From positions 1 to 44,408 of IMG/VR virus record IMGVR_UViG_3300024520_000142: a DNA stretch of 44,408 nt, one strand, 5' to 3'. Positions within the stretch are counted from its first letter, which is position 1; the number at the start of each line of letters is the position of its first letter. The DNA is from a virus. Under the pieces are notes generated by a model. The model was not told the DNA's origin, made no database searches, and worked only from the letters and a program-made list of their open reading frames with translations. Shown in pieces: positions 32,178-40,493 of the stretch. The translations under genes and the position numbers were made by a program.

Positions 32178-33443
32178 ATGAAAAAGATTCTATATTCCAT
32201 TGCAGCAATTTTAATTACATGTGGATTAGTTTGGGCTGCTACTACCACAACTAATTATAGTCTAACTAAGCCTGGTATTGGTGATGTTGATTGGGGAGCT
32301 TCAGTAAATACTAACTTCGACACTATTGACACTACAATGAAAGCCAATGAAGATGCTGCTGGATTGAATACTACTCATCGTAGTTCTAATGGTTCAGATC
32401 ATAGTTACATTGACCAGGACGTAACAAGTGGTTCAACGCCAACCTTCACAGGTACTAACATTACAGCTGCTGCTACAGCAACTGCTTTAGTTACTAATCC
32501 TACTGCGTGTAGCTCAGGTGACTATGTAAGTGATTTAGATGCTGACGGTACATTAACTTGTAGTACTCCAGCTGGTGGTGCAGGAGGTAATGTTGCTGTA
32601 CAGACAGATGGAACTCAATTAACTGCTGCATTAGATACATTGAACTTTGGTGGAGATTTCACTACTTTAGAAACAATTACAGACTTGATTACCCTTGCAA
32701 TAAATACCAATGCAAACTTAACCTGGAGTGGTACTAATTCATGGTCAGGTACAAGTACCTTTTCAGGTGCTACTTCGTTTACAGGAGCTGGTTCTTTTGT
32801 TATTTTTGATGAAGGTTCTTCTGAATCGACACCAGGATCTAACAAAGTTAAGCTTTATGCAAAGAGCGATGGATTTCTTTACTCTAAAGATGATACTGGA
32901 ATTGAATCCAATGTTGGTGGTGCTACTTTACTAACTGGTTTAAGTGATATTGCCTCCAGTGTAACCTATAATCCAGGATTGATATTAATTGCTAATGGAA
33001 CTCAGTTTGATTCTGTAACTATAGTAGGTGATGGTACTATTGCAGCAGGTGGAACTTTAACTATTGTTGATAATTCCCACAACCATACTGAGTCTAATAT
33101 TACAGACTTGAACCCTTTATCTGGGTTGCCTTTTGATAAGTCTATAGTGATTGAATCTCCAGTAACTTTAGATAGTTGGGATATATTCTCATCAAGAAGT
33201 GCCGTTACTTTAGATCGTATTGATGGTACGCTACAAAGTTCAGGAACCATTATATTTGATTTTTTTGTAAACGATTCAGCAGTAAATGGATCTTTTATTA
33301 CTCTTACTAACGCAGGAACGTTTGATAGTTCTTTAGGTGGAACAACGTCATTAACAACAGGAGACGTTTTAAGTGTTCAAATATCAACAGTATCAGGTGA
33401 TGTAACTTGGGCTATGCCTCAAATATCAGGGAGTTATGACTAA
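32178..33443 (+). CDS. Secreted tail-fibre-like protein
   Basis: 421 residues. Sec signal peptide (MKKILYSIAAILITCGLVWA, cleavage after VWA), then TTNYSLTKPGIGDVDWGAS and VNTNFDTIDTTM, which is the well-known opening of phage tail-fibre shafts, and a beta-rich body of Thr/Ser-rich repeats. The fibre motif directly following a signal peptide is the odd part. Overlaps the next gene by one base (TAATG). Confidence 0.75.
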   Translation: MKKILYSIAAILITCGLVWAATTTTNYSLTKPGIGDVDWGASVNTNFDTIDTTMKANEDAAGLNTTHRSSNGSDHSYIDQDVTSGSTPTFTGTNITAAATATALVTNPTACSSGDYVSDLDADGTLTCSTPAGGAGGNVAVQTDGTQLTAALDTLNFGGDFTTLETITDLITLAINTNANLTWSGTNSWSGTSTFSGATSFTGAGSFVIFDEGSSESTPGSNKVKLYAKSDGFLYSKDDTGIESNVGGATLLTGLSDIASSVTYNPGLILIANGTQFDSVTIVGDGTIAAGGTLTIVDNSHNHTESNITDLNPLSGLPFDKSIVIESPVTLDSWDIFSSRSAVTLDRIDGTLQSSGTIIFDFFVNDSAVNGSFITLTNAGTFDSSLGGTTSLTTGDVLSVQISTVSGDVTWAMPQISGSYD

Positions 33444-33976
33444 TGAAAAAGATAATATGGATATTCTTATTATCACTTATGGCAGTAAATGGACATGCAG
33501 CCTGCACAGGTGAGATTAAAAATGCCTACAAAAACACTACGTATAAATCCGTTATTGTAGAAACTGAGTATAAGATCAATGGGCAGGTAGTTAACGGGCA
33601 AGGCTTACCATGTGCTTTTGATACCAACGAAAAAGTTTTTAAAAGAAATGGAAAAGTATGTATAGGTGGTGAGGGTTTTAATAAACTTTCTGGCACTGAT
33701 CTTGGTATTATAGAAAGAGCTTTGGCTGGCGTAGCTGAACATTGTGGGAACATAATTTCCCGACTGGAAGCTAATGCAACATTTATTAACGACGAAAAAG
33801 CTAAACGAATGGAATATCTAAAGTTGAATAGAGATTCAGATAATATAGTGCTGGGGATAAAAGATGCTTTAATAGGGCAAATAATAACCGTAGATGAAAA
33901 AAATATAATCTTTAAGGGGAAAATAATCAATGTTAAAGCAGACAGCACTCATAGTATTACTGATATTGTTGAATAG
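33443..33976 (+). CDS. Small secreted protein, unknown
   Basis: 177 residues. Signal peptide MKKIIWIFLLSLMAVNGHA, then a domain with four cysteines (ACTG, LPCAF, KVCIGG, EHCG) suggesting disulfides. The C-terminal third overlaps the start of the next gene by 47 nt. I recognise no family; it is unlike usual virion proteins. Possibly a chaperone or partner for the secreted adhesins next to it. Confidence 0.65.
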   Translation: MKKIIWIFLLSLMAVNGHAACTGEIKNAYKNTTYKSVIVETEYKINGQVVNGQGLPCAFDTNEKVFKRNGKVCIGGEGFNKLSGTDLGIIERALAGVAEHCGNIISRLEANATFINDEKAKRMEYLKLNRDSDNIVLGIKDALIGQIITVDEKNIIFKGKIINVKADSTHSITDIVE

Positions 33977-34730
33977 TTCTTTTGTAGAAGCCTACGACTG
34001 GACGCAGGACGCAGATGCAGAGGCGACTTGGTTATTAGATGTCTCAGACAACCCAACTCCTGATGCTACAGCTTCCTTTGATGGAACAGTAACAGGAGCT
34101 ACTCATGCAACTGCTAGTCCAGCTAAAAGTTATTCCACAGGTTACTATACTTTCGATGGTAGCAATGATGAGATAAACTTTGGAGATATTCCTGCTATTG
34201 ATGATTCTTCTATTGTTTCAGGAGTTGCTTGGGTTTATCAAAATAACATAACACAAGACCATTGGATTTTTGGTCACTACAATGGAACTAGTGGATTGTT
34301 TTGGATGTTTGATGATACGTCAGCAGGATCAGGTAGAACTGATATTTATAGAATCTTTACAAGAGAGTCAGCAGGTGCAGGTCAAGGTCTTGTTAACTTA
34401 GAAACTCCTACTAGTGGGGCTACAGCAGGTGATTGGGAACATGTTGCTTTCTCATGGCAAGCTAATGTTAGTAGTGGATTAAGGTTGTGGGTTGATGGAA
34501 TTGAAGTTGCAGATAGTCCTGTATCAACAGTAGGTAACAATGATTTTGGTTTAACTAGTGCAGACTTTAGAGCTGGTGAAACTAATACAGGCGTAAGTGA
34601 TAGAAATGGTAGGCAGGATGAACTTGGGGTTTTTACAGTCATATTAGATGGTACAGACATTAACGATATTATGACCAATGGTTTACTACAAGCCGTTGTG
34701 ACATCAAGAAGAATAATGATAATTAACTAA
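33930..34730 (+). CDS. Secreted LamG-like lectin-fold protein
   Basis: 266 residues. Signal peptide (MLKQTALIVLLILLNSSFVEA), then a concanavalin/LamG-3 type jelly roll: YYTFDGSNDEINFGD, ASGVAWVY-type strands, DWEHVAFSWQ and LRLWVDGIEVAD. This fold typically binds sugars or surface glycans. It sits between a secreted protein and the large receptor-binding protein. Confidence 0.75.
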   Translation: MLKQTALIVLLILLNSSFVEAYDWTQDADAEATWLLDVSDNPTPDATASFDGTVTGATHATASPAKSYSTGYYTFDGSNDEINFGDIPAIDDSSIVSGVAWVYQNNITQDHWIFGHYNGTSGLFWMFDDTSAGSGRTDIYRIFTRESAGAGQGLVNLETPTSGATAGDWEHVAFSWQANVSSGLRLWVDGIEVADSPVSTVGNNDFGLTSADFRAGETNTGVSDRNGRQDELGVFTVILDGTDINDIMTNGLLQAVVTSRRIMIIN

Positions 34731-34738
34731 GGATTTTA

Positions 34739-37711
34739 ATGAAAAGATTATTTATATCAATATTAATATTATTATCTAGCCAAGCTTACGCTGAGACTGT
34801 TACCGTTACAATCCCCTCCCAAGTTTCAAGCTTTATGGATACAAGACATTACGACCCTAGCGAGATTGATGCCTTGGCTCTGCCAGCTAACACAAACGGA
34901 GAGAAAACATACTACGTTGATGGCACAAATGGTGACGATGATGAGTGTAATGGTCTTTATCCCACCTATACTGGTGGTGGAGCTGTTTGTAGTGCTGATG
35001 CAAATGGACCTTATAAGAGCCCAGAAAAACCTTTTAAACAATATGAAGGGCATCAATATGGAGAGAGAGTTTTATTCTTAGCTGGAGAATACATAATCAC
35101 ATCAGCTTTAATGGACAATGTTCGCGTTTTTACAGACAATGTTTTAAAAAATACTGATAGCCATTGGAATACAATAGCTCCTTATGGTGATGGTGAGGTT
35201 ATATTTAATTTATCTGAGACAGATCAGCTAGGAACGTTTACTACTCTTTCTGGCAATATTTATCAAGCATCTTATGGTGGAACCTGGTCAAGTTCTGATC
35301 CTGTAGATTGGGCTGTATTAGATTATAATGCTCAAAGTGCAAGACAGTCTATTGGGTATACAGGAACAGATAGTTCAGGCTCAAGTAATAAGACAACCTC
35401 AATGGTAGATACTTCAAGTAATATTGATGCTTCGTGCAGTCAAGCTGTAACAAGGGATTTTGTTGATTTAACTTGGGATGATTGTGTCCGAACTGGAAGT
35501 TTAACAACGGATTTTGTTGGAGGAATTATTTGGAATATTACAGATGATTCGTGGGGCGTGGTGACTTCAATTTCAACTACAACAAACTCTAATGATACTA
35601 TCAACTTCTCTGCTGGTTTGTCAGGTGGAACAGACAATGATTTTGATAACGGAGATAGCTATGCTGTTTATGAAATGGGAGCTGATGGAGAATTTACAAC
35701 AATAGGAGGATCTTTCTTTATTAGATCTGATTCAGGCAACCCAACATCAAGGAACCTTATTGCACAGCAAATTATAGCCAGTAGTTCTTCTTCTAAATTT
35801 GTACTAAGAGGGCAAGCTAAGAGATGGCTTTTATATGGAATAACTCTGATAGGAGCTAACAATATTGGGGTGGACTTTCAAGGCGACGGGATGAAAGTCA
35901 AAGTTCAAAAGTGTCGTTTCATGTTTAATGGTAAGTCGGGAGCAAGTTATTTCGGTGACGGCATGACACAGAAGTTCTTTAAGAATTTCTGGTATGGGAA
36001 TGTAATGGCTAATTGGCCTAGAGGAAATTATTACGGAGGGAATGGTGGTTGGACTAATGCTATGACAAATGCTGGGTATGCTGATTTAGTTGATGGGAAT
36101 ATTACACTTGATAATGGAGGGGAAGGAACTCCGTCTGCAACAATAACACAAAACAATATTTCATATAACAACTGGTCAATGGGGATATATGTTGGAGATT
36201 TAAATCCATCCCCAAACACAGGATCAGTTACTAATAATGTTGTTGTTAATCCTGGTTATGACGCGACAGAAGCAGAGTCTATGTTTTATTTACAGTCAGC
36301 TTATAATTCATCTGATAGAACTTATACTAAGCAAAATACAAACGCTTATGTTAATTTGTCTAATGAGAATAGTGGGCCAGGAAATCCCCCTACTGGATGG
36401 GAGTTCTACAACAATCTAATTATTGGTGGACGTATTGGAGTTTATTTTGAGAGAGATACAGCACACATGGTTAACAGTGTGATAGCTAATAATACAATAA
36501 TCCTTTCCCCAGATCAAACAAGATTTGACCCTGACTTTGGTATAACTTCTGGAGTGTTTTATCCAACAACATCTAGTGACACGGGTAATGTTTTCAAAAA
36601 TAACTTAATTATATCTTCCTCTTTAAATACTGATGCTCAGCATTTCTTGGTTCAAACATACAGAGGGACGGATTATTCTGGATATGATTGGGATCAGAAT
36701 GTGTATTCTTTCCCAAGTAATGAACTTTTCTATCCTGGAAGTAGTGCAAGTTTTTCCACTTGGAAGTCAACAACAGGTTTTGATGCAAATTCAGTAATGG
36801 TAAATAGTCAACTATTAGACACTACGTCTGATTTTTTAGATATGTCTTTATTGGATAAGTCTGCTATGAAACTTGTGGCAGGGTCACTAGCTATTGATAC
36901 AGGAGCAGATCTAAGCAGTTCGCTTTCTACAGACTATGATTTTGGGACGAGACCTTTTAATTCTACATTTGATGTTGGTGCTTTTGAGTATTTAGCTACC
37001 CCTAATATCCCAGATTTAGCTTTGGATGAAGAGGCTTGCTCTGTTGATGGAGATTGTTTAGCTGGGAGTCAATGTTGTAGTTCTGTATGTAAAGAAGAAG
37101 CCTGTGGCTCTGGACCAGATTGTACTTTAAATACATTTTCGTGTTCTGATAGTACAGATTGTTGTTCTGGATATTGTTGTAGTGATGTATGTGTTGCAAG
37201 TTCATGTCCTGAAGCTGGAGATTTAAACATCGCAGTATTTAAAACTGCTGTTGCTTCAAGTGATAGAGGAGGTAATGTTGCTAGTGGCGTTACTGACAAT
37301 ATTATAAGCTATTTCAATATGTGGCAGAGTAAAGATGTTTTCTATGACGACCCTCAAACTCAATGGGTTTATGTTGATTTAGAGGCTGGTTATTTTATTG
37401 GTGGAGCTACAATTGAGTGGACGGCAACTTATACTAATGGGTATGCTCAAACATACTCAATACAAACATCTGACAATGCAACAGATTGGACCACAATATA
37501 TACAACCACAGAGGGGAATGGAGGTCAGGATATTATTACTGGCCTGTCTGGATATGGTCGATATGTTAGACTACTTTGTGATGACCCAAACAATGCCTCT
37601 GGAGGCTACCAAGTGCCAGAGTTTAAAATATATGAAGGGTCTTCTGAAGGATCTTCAAATCCAACGACAGTAATTGGCACTGTTACATGTCAAGGGGTTA
37701 CATTTAATTAG
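34739..37711 (+). CDS. Large secreted receptor-binding protein: beta-helix, cystine-knot-like, F5/8C
   Basis: 990 residues. Signal peptide MKRLFISILILLSSQAYA. Residues about 50-750: entry motif YYVDGTNGDDDECNG and parallel beta-helix coils (NNISYNNWSMGIYVGD, NNLIIGGRIGVYF, NNLIISSSLNTDA), as in tailspikes and pectate-lyase-like proteins. Residues about 763-823: two tandem Cys-rich modules with CC pairs (CSVDGDCLAGSQCC and CSDSTDCCSGYCC), the spacing of inhibitor cystine knots. Residues about 826-975: F5/8 type C (discoidin) lectin domain (VASSDRGGNVASGVTDN, WVYVDLEAG, GRYVRLLC). No catalytic residues of a known depolymerase could be assigned. The disulfide-rich module needs an oxidising place to fold, which fits the signal peptide. 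Confidence 0.8.
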   Translation: MKRLFISILILLSSQAYAETVTVTIPSQVSSFMDTRHYDPSEIDALALPANTNGEKTYYVDGTNGDDDECNGLYPTYTGGGAVCSADANGPYKSPEKPFKQYEGHQYGERVLFLAGEYIITSALMDNVRVFTDNVLKNTDSHWNTIAPYGDGEVIFNLSETDQLGTFTTLSGNIYQASYGGTWSSSDPVDWAVLDYNAQSARQSIGYTGTDSSGSSNKTTSMVDTSSNIDASCSQAVTRDFVDLTWDDCVRTGSLTTDFVGGIIWNITDDSWGVVTSISTTTNSNDTINFSAGLSGGTDNDFDNGDSYAVYEMGADGEFTTIGGSFFIRSDSGNPTSRNLIAQQIIASSSSSKFVLRGQAKRWLLYGITLIGANNIGVDFQGDGMKVKVQKCRFMFNGKSGASYFGDGMTQKFFKNFWYGNVMANWPRGNYYGGNGGWTNAMTNAGYADLVDGNITLDNGGEGTPSATITQNNISYNNWSMGIYVGDLNPSPNTGSVTNNVVVNPGYDATEAESMFYLQSAYNSSDRTYTKQNTNAYVNLSNENSGPGNPPTGWEFYNNLIIGGRIGVYFERDTAHMVNSVIANNTIILSPDQTRFDPDFGITSGVFYPTTSSDTGNVFKNNLIISSSLNTDAQHFLVQTYRGTDYSGYDWDQNVYSFPSNELFYPGSSASFSTWKSTTGFDANSVMVNSQLLDTTSDFLDMSLLDKSAMKLVAGSLAIDTGADLSSSLSTDYDFGTRPFNSTFDVGAFEYLATPNIPDLALDEEACSVDGDCLAGSQCCSSVCKEEACGSGPDCTLNTFSCSDSTDCCSGYCCSDVCVASSCPEAGDLNIAVFKTAVASSDRGGNVASGVTDNIISYFNMWQSKDVFYDDPQTQWVYVDLEAGYFIGGATIEWTATYTNGYAQTYSIQTSDNATDWTTIYTTTEGNGGQDIITGLSGYGRYVRLLCDDPNNASGGYQVPEFKIYEGSSEGSSNPTTVIGTVTCQGVTFN

Positions 37712-37903
37712 ATGCAGATTCAACATTTAAAAATAAACGCAGGAACAATATTAATATTAACGTTTGGGATTTTTATTCTTAACCTTGTATTAGTGTATAA
37801 GATAGGTGTTTACGATGAGAAAATTGGGTACCTTGAGGATCAGAACAAAGACTTTATGGAGCTTAAAGATGAACTTCTTAAAAAAGGAGCTTTAAATGAG
37901 TAA
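37712..37903 (+). CDS. Small membrane protein of the lysis-type cassette
   Basis: 63 residues: short polar start, one hydrophobic helix (about 11-29), then a coiled-coil-like tail (GYLEDQNKDFMELKDELL). ATG directly follows the stop of the receptor-binding protein. Could be a holin-associated or spanin-like protein. Ends with the AAAAGGAG site of the next small gene. Confidence 0.6.
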   Translation: MQIQHLKINAGTILILTFGIFILNLVLVYKIGVYDEKIGYLEDQNKDFMELKDELLKKGALNE

Positions 37904-37979
37904 AGGTGGGCGTAAAGGAAGTAATAAAGGTAACAAAAAAGGGGGTCGTAAAGGTGGGAGAAAAGGAACTAAGCGATAG
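37896..37979 (+). CDS. 27-residue Gly/Lys/Arg repeat peptide
   Basis: Read from the DNA: MSKGGRKGSNKGNKKGGRKG and onward, with GGRKG repeated. AAGGAG lies six bases before the ATG. Stop is one base before the ATG of the next gene. A longer reading of the next gene from GTG 37906 would only re-read this stretch in another frame, so I keep the two separate. Nucleic-acid or membrane binding is possible from charge only. Confidence 0.55.
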   Translation: MSKGGRKGSNKGNKKGGRKGGRKGTKR

Positions 37980-37980
37980 G

Positions 37981-38289
37981 ATGGTCGATTTGGAACTAAA
38001 ACATGTACTTGCCTCTGAAAGTCAAAAAGCTCTTGATTTAAAAGTTGAAGACCATAGGGAAGAACAGATTGAGATTAACAAAAGACTTACTGATATGCTG
38101 TCAGAAGTTAAGACAACTGTGTATGGTCATTACAACTCTCCGGAGAATGGTCTTGTAGCTCAGACTAAGAAAAATACAAGTTGGATTGATGAGAAAAATG
38201 GGTGGCGAAATACTACAATTAATATTGTCTATAGAGCAATAATTCTTGGATTGATTGCTATAATATTTAATAAAGTGAGTGGTCAATGA
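37981..38289 (+). CDS. XhlA-like holin-associated protein
   Basis: 102 residues from MVDLELKHVLASESQKAL: N-terminal coiled coil (LKVEDHREEQIEINKRLTD), then a C-terminal transmembrane helix (VYRAIILGLIAIIF). The arrangement, with the membrane anchor last, is that of XhlA/hemolysin-type phage lysis accessory proteins. Overlaps the next membrane protein by 4 nt. Confidence 0.6.
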   Translation: MVDLELKHVLASESQKALDLKVEDHREEQIEINKRLTDMLSEVKTTVYGHYNSPENGLVAQTKKNTSWIDEKNGWRNTTINIVYRAIILGLIAIIFNKVSGQ

Positions 38290-38747
38290 GTGAATTAACT
38301 TTACAGCTTACAGCTTCTCTTAGAATTATGTGTGTTGCTATATGGGGGCTGATGTATGGTTTAGGAGGTATGTCTCACAAACCTATGAGGCGTTACTATG
38401 GTACAGCATTGTTAGTAGGAAGTTATTGTTTGTTTAGTGGGTTAGAGGGTACATTCAGTTGGTGGTATTTACTGTGTTATCCACTGTTAATAGCTGCTAC
38501 TTCAATAGGATACGGGGCTGATTCCGTTGCGATGAAGATATGGAAACGATTCTATTGTGGTGCAGCATATTCTTTCGCAGCATTGCCAATTGCTTTTGTT
38601 ACTGGTAATTGGACAATGTTTGCTTTACATACAGCTCTTTGTCTTTCTGTCAGTATTGTTTTAGGGGTTATAAATCCTGTTACGGCACGGAAAGAAGAGA
38701 CGTTAATTGGTACAACAATTGGGTTGATACCTTTATTTATGGTTTAA
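38286..38747 (+). CDS. Polytopic membrane protein
   Basis: 153 residues with four or five hydrophobic segments (IMCVAIWGLMYGLGG, LLVGSYCLFSGLEG, YLLCYPLLIAATSIGYG, AAYSFAALPIAFV, LGVINPVTARKE then IGTTIGLIPLFMV). Lies between an XhlA-like protein and a one-helix protein. Larger than typical holins; function unknown. Confidence 0.7.
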   Translation: MSELTLQLTASLRIMCVAIWGLMYGLGGMSHKPMRRYYGTALLVGSYCLFSGLEGTFSWWYLLCYPLLIAATSIGYGADSVAMKIWKRFYCGAAYSFAALPIAFVTGNWTMFALHTALCLSVSIVLGVINPVTARKEETLIGTTIGLIPLFMV

Positions 38748-38761
38748 CAAATGACCAATAA

Positions 38762-38778
38762 GTATAGTATTACTATAC
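38762..38778 (+). other. Hairpin in gap of membrane gene cluster
   Basis: GTATAGT-ATT-ACTATAC, seven paired bases, in the 67-bp gap before the next gene. No U-tract follows, so a processing or stability structure is more likely than a terminator. Confidence 0.45.
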
Positions 38779-38814
38779 ATACTGGGCTTTTAATAAACTC
38801 TAAGGAGATTGAAA

Positions 38815-39003
38815 ATGGAAGTAATAAATACTATTGTTAATTATGTTGTTGAATATTTGCCAATTGCATTACAGATTGTTGGTGGATTTGCTTTAATTGC
38901 AATTAAAACACCTAATAAAGTTGATGACAAAATATTACAAATTGTAATGGATGTTATTAATTTCTTAGGAGCCAATTTAGGCAAGGCAAAAAACAATGAG
39001 TAA
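38815..39003 (+). CDS. Single-helix membrane protein, holin candidate
   Basis: 62 residues from MEVINTIVNYVVEYLP; AAGGAG and spacing decide this ATG over a TTG two codons upstream. One hydrophobic segment (LPIALQIVGGFALIAIK, about 15-31) and an amphipathic remainder. Short, position in the cassette, and the anchor fit a small holin, but other membrane roles are possible. Overlaps the next gene by 8 nt. Confidence 0.5.
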   Translation: MEVINTIVNYVVEYLPIALQIVGGFALIAIKTPNKVDDKILQIVMDVINFLGANLGKAKNNE

Positions 39004-39232
39004 TATTAAATTCAACGTCAACGTATTTGGTGAAGCCGTTGGTAAAATGGCTGAGGCGACGAGTGAGATCGCCAAAGCCCTTACCAAATGGTTCGGTTCT
39101 TCTGATCATAGACGCATGACTAAAGGTATTAGACATGGTGATAAGATCGTCAAGAGGATCAAAGAACTTGATTTAAATGACAAAGAGCTAAACAAACTAA
39201 TGGAGAAATGGGACGATAAATATAATAATTAA
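38996..39232 (+). CDS. Basic helical protein at end of rightward operon
   Basis: 78 residues (MSNIKFNVNVFGEAVGKMAE, later GIRHGDKIVKRIKELDLNDK). Cationic and helical. Its stop codon shares bases with that of the convergent metallopeptidase gene (TTAA, 39229-39232), so there is no space for a terminator. Function unknown. Confidence 0.65.
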   Translation: MSNIKFNVNVFGEAVGKMAEATSEIAKALTKWFGSSDHRRMTKGIRHGDKIVKRIKELDLNDKELNKLMEKWDDKYNN

Positions 39233-39528
39233 TCCAGTGAGAGGAAATCTAACTTGTTATCAACAATAATTTGCATTAGATTTAATCCTATTATATTTAC
39301 CCTGTTCTCTCCTAACTCCATTTGATTCTCTTCATCTATTGCATGGACTATTTCATGGAGAAATGTTTCACAGAGTCTTGTGTTTTTCAAGCCACTCTGG
39401 ATCAGGATTACTCTTTCTTCTGCCCTACATTCTCCCCTTAGCTCATCTCCATTTTCATCTATTATTTTCTTTTTTCTTACAACTTTATAGACATGGGGGC
39501 CTACTTTTATTTTTTTAGGTATTTTCAT
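39229..39528 (-). CDS. HExxH zinc metallopeptidase-like protein
   Basis: 99 residues. FLHEIVHAID with His58, Glu59, His62 is a zincin active-site motif; a Glu/Asn-containing helix follows (ENRVNIIGLN) that could give the third ligand. Resembles the core of ImmA/IrrE or SprT-like phage proteins. ImmA/IrrE-type enzymes cleave repressors, so a regulatory protease is a plausible role. Overlaps the phosphoesterase gene by ATGA. Confidence 0.65.
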   Translation of the reverse strand: MKIPKKIKVGPHVYKVVRKKKIIDENGDELRGECRAEERVILIQSGLKNTRLCETFLHEIVHAIDEENQMELGENRVNIIGLNLMQIIVDNKLDFLSLD

Positions 39529-40202
39529 TTCATCTCCATTGGTATTACAATTGGATTTATGCCTCTCTTAGTGTATTGGACAACTCCACAAGATACAATT
39601 GGTTTATACCTGAAAGCCTTGCCATATTCAAAGGCATAGCGTTTATTGTCAATCCCACATCCAACATTCATTCCAAACAGAATCTTATCAGGTGTTGCAT
39701 AGTACTGTACTCCGGCCCATGAATGTATATGACCAATTACTGTACTAATTCCATTGTTCTGAGCAGTAGTTAAAGCAGCATTCTTACCACTCATTCCTGT
39801 ACCATGTATGTAACGGACTCCATCAAACATAAATTCAAAGTCATCTTTCCATCCTTTTGGAAGGTTCCATATTTCTCTAAAGTTTTGAAAACATCGCTTA
39901 GGAAGACCAACTGTCTTACCTTTTCTATCAACAAGGTTGTCATGGTTGCCACGGCATAGGTAAAGTTCGGGAAATGCCTTAAACCAGTTTTTAAGGTGTT
40001 TATCAGTTTCTCTCATTTCATTCTCTGGTGACCAGCCATCTGGATCATGTTCATGGTAGCTTATACTGTGATTATCAACCAAGTCTCCAATATGTACTAC
40101 TCGGTCACATTTGTAATGTTTCTCAATTCTTTTTAAAAACTTAAGGTATTTAGAATGTTCAAATGGTAAATGAGTATCCCCAATGATTAAAGTATTTTTC
40201 AT
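39525..40202 (-). CDS. Calcineurin-like metallophosphoesterase
   Basis: 225 residues with the full metal-binding set: GDTH (8-11), GDLVD (39-43), GNHD (85-88) and GHIH (157-160). Di-metal hydrolase of nucleic acids, nucleotides or phosphoproteins; phage members have been shown or proposed to act on DNA or nucleotides. Substrate unknown. First of the right-hand early operon to be read after the small genes upstream. Confidence 0.9.
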   Translation of the reverse strand: MKNTLIIGDTHLPFEHSKYLKFLKRIEKHYKCDRVVHIGDLVDNHSISYHEHDPDGWSPENEMRETDKHLKNWFKAFPELYLCRGNHDNLVDRKGKTVGLPKRCFQNFREIWNLPKGWKDDFEFMFDGVRYIHGTGMSGKNAALTTAQNNGISTVIGHIHSWAGVQYYATPDKILFGMNVGCGIDNKRYAFEYGKAFRYKPIVSCGVVQYTKRGINPIVIPMEMK

Positions 40203-40217
40203 TACTCCCCCTTGTTG

Positions 40218-40493
40218 TTAGTCAATATTGTTAGTAGCTGGTTGAGATTCATCTGATTGATTTAGATATTGATCTTCTACAGACTTAATATGAGCTATTG
40301 CACAATCTTTATCACATGTAAATAACTTGTCAATTGGTTTACAATCCATCATAAAGTCAACATCAAAATGTTTTGTCTTTGTGTTGAATCTTAGTACAGA
40401 CTTGTTTGCCCAGAACCAACAAACCCCATTGTCTTCATAGTAAATCTTTCCATCTTCTTCTTTACAAGCTTGGATCCATTCAGTTATTTTCAT
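40218..40493 (-). CDS. Hypothetical protein
   Basis: 91 residues, with five cysteines spread as CKEED, NGVCWFW, MMDCKP, FTCDKDC. Starts inside the end of the upstream gene (14-nt overlap). No family recognised. Confidence 0.65.
   Translation of the reverse strand: MKITEWIQACKEEDGKIYYEDNGVCWFWANKSVLRFNTKTKHFDVDFMMDCKPIDKLFTCDKDCAIAHIKSVEDQYLNQSDESQPATNNID

Noticed and set aside
38751-38837. Short plus-strand frame MTNKYSITIHTG between membrane genes
   Set aside because: No ribosome site, overlaps the start and ribosome site of the next gene in a different frame and contains a hairpin.
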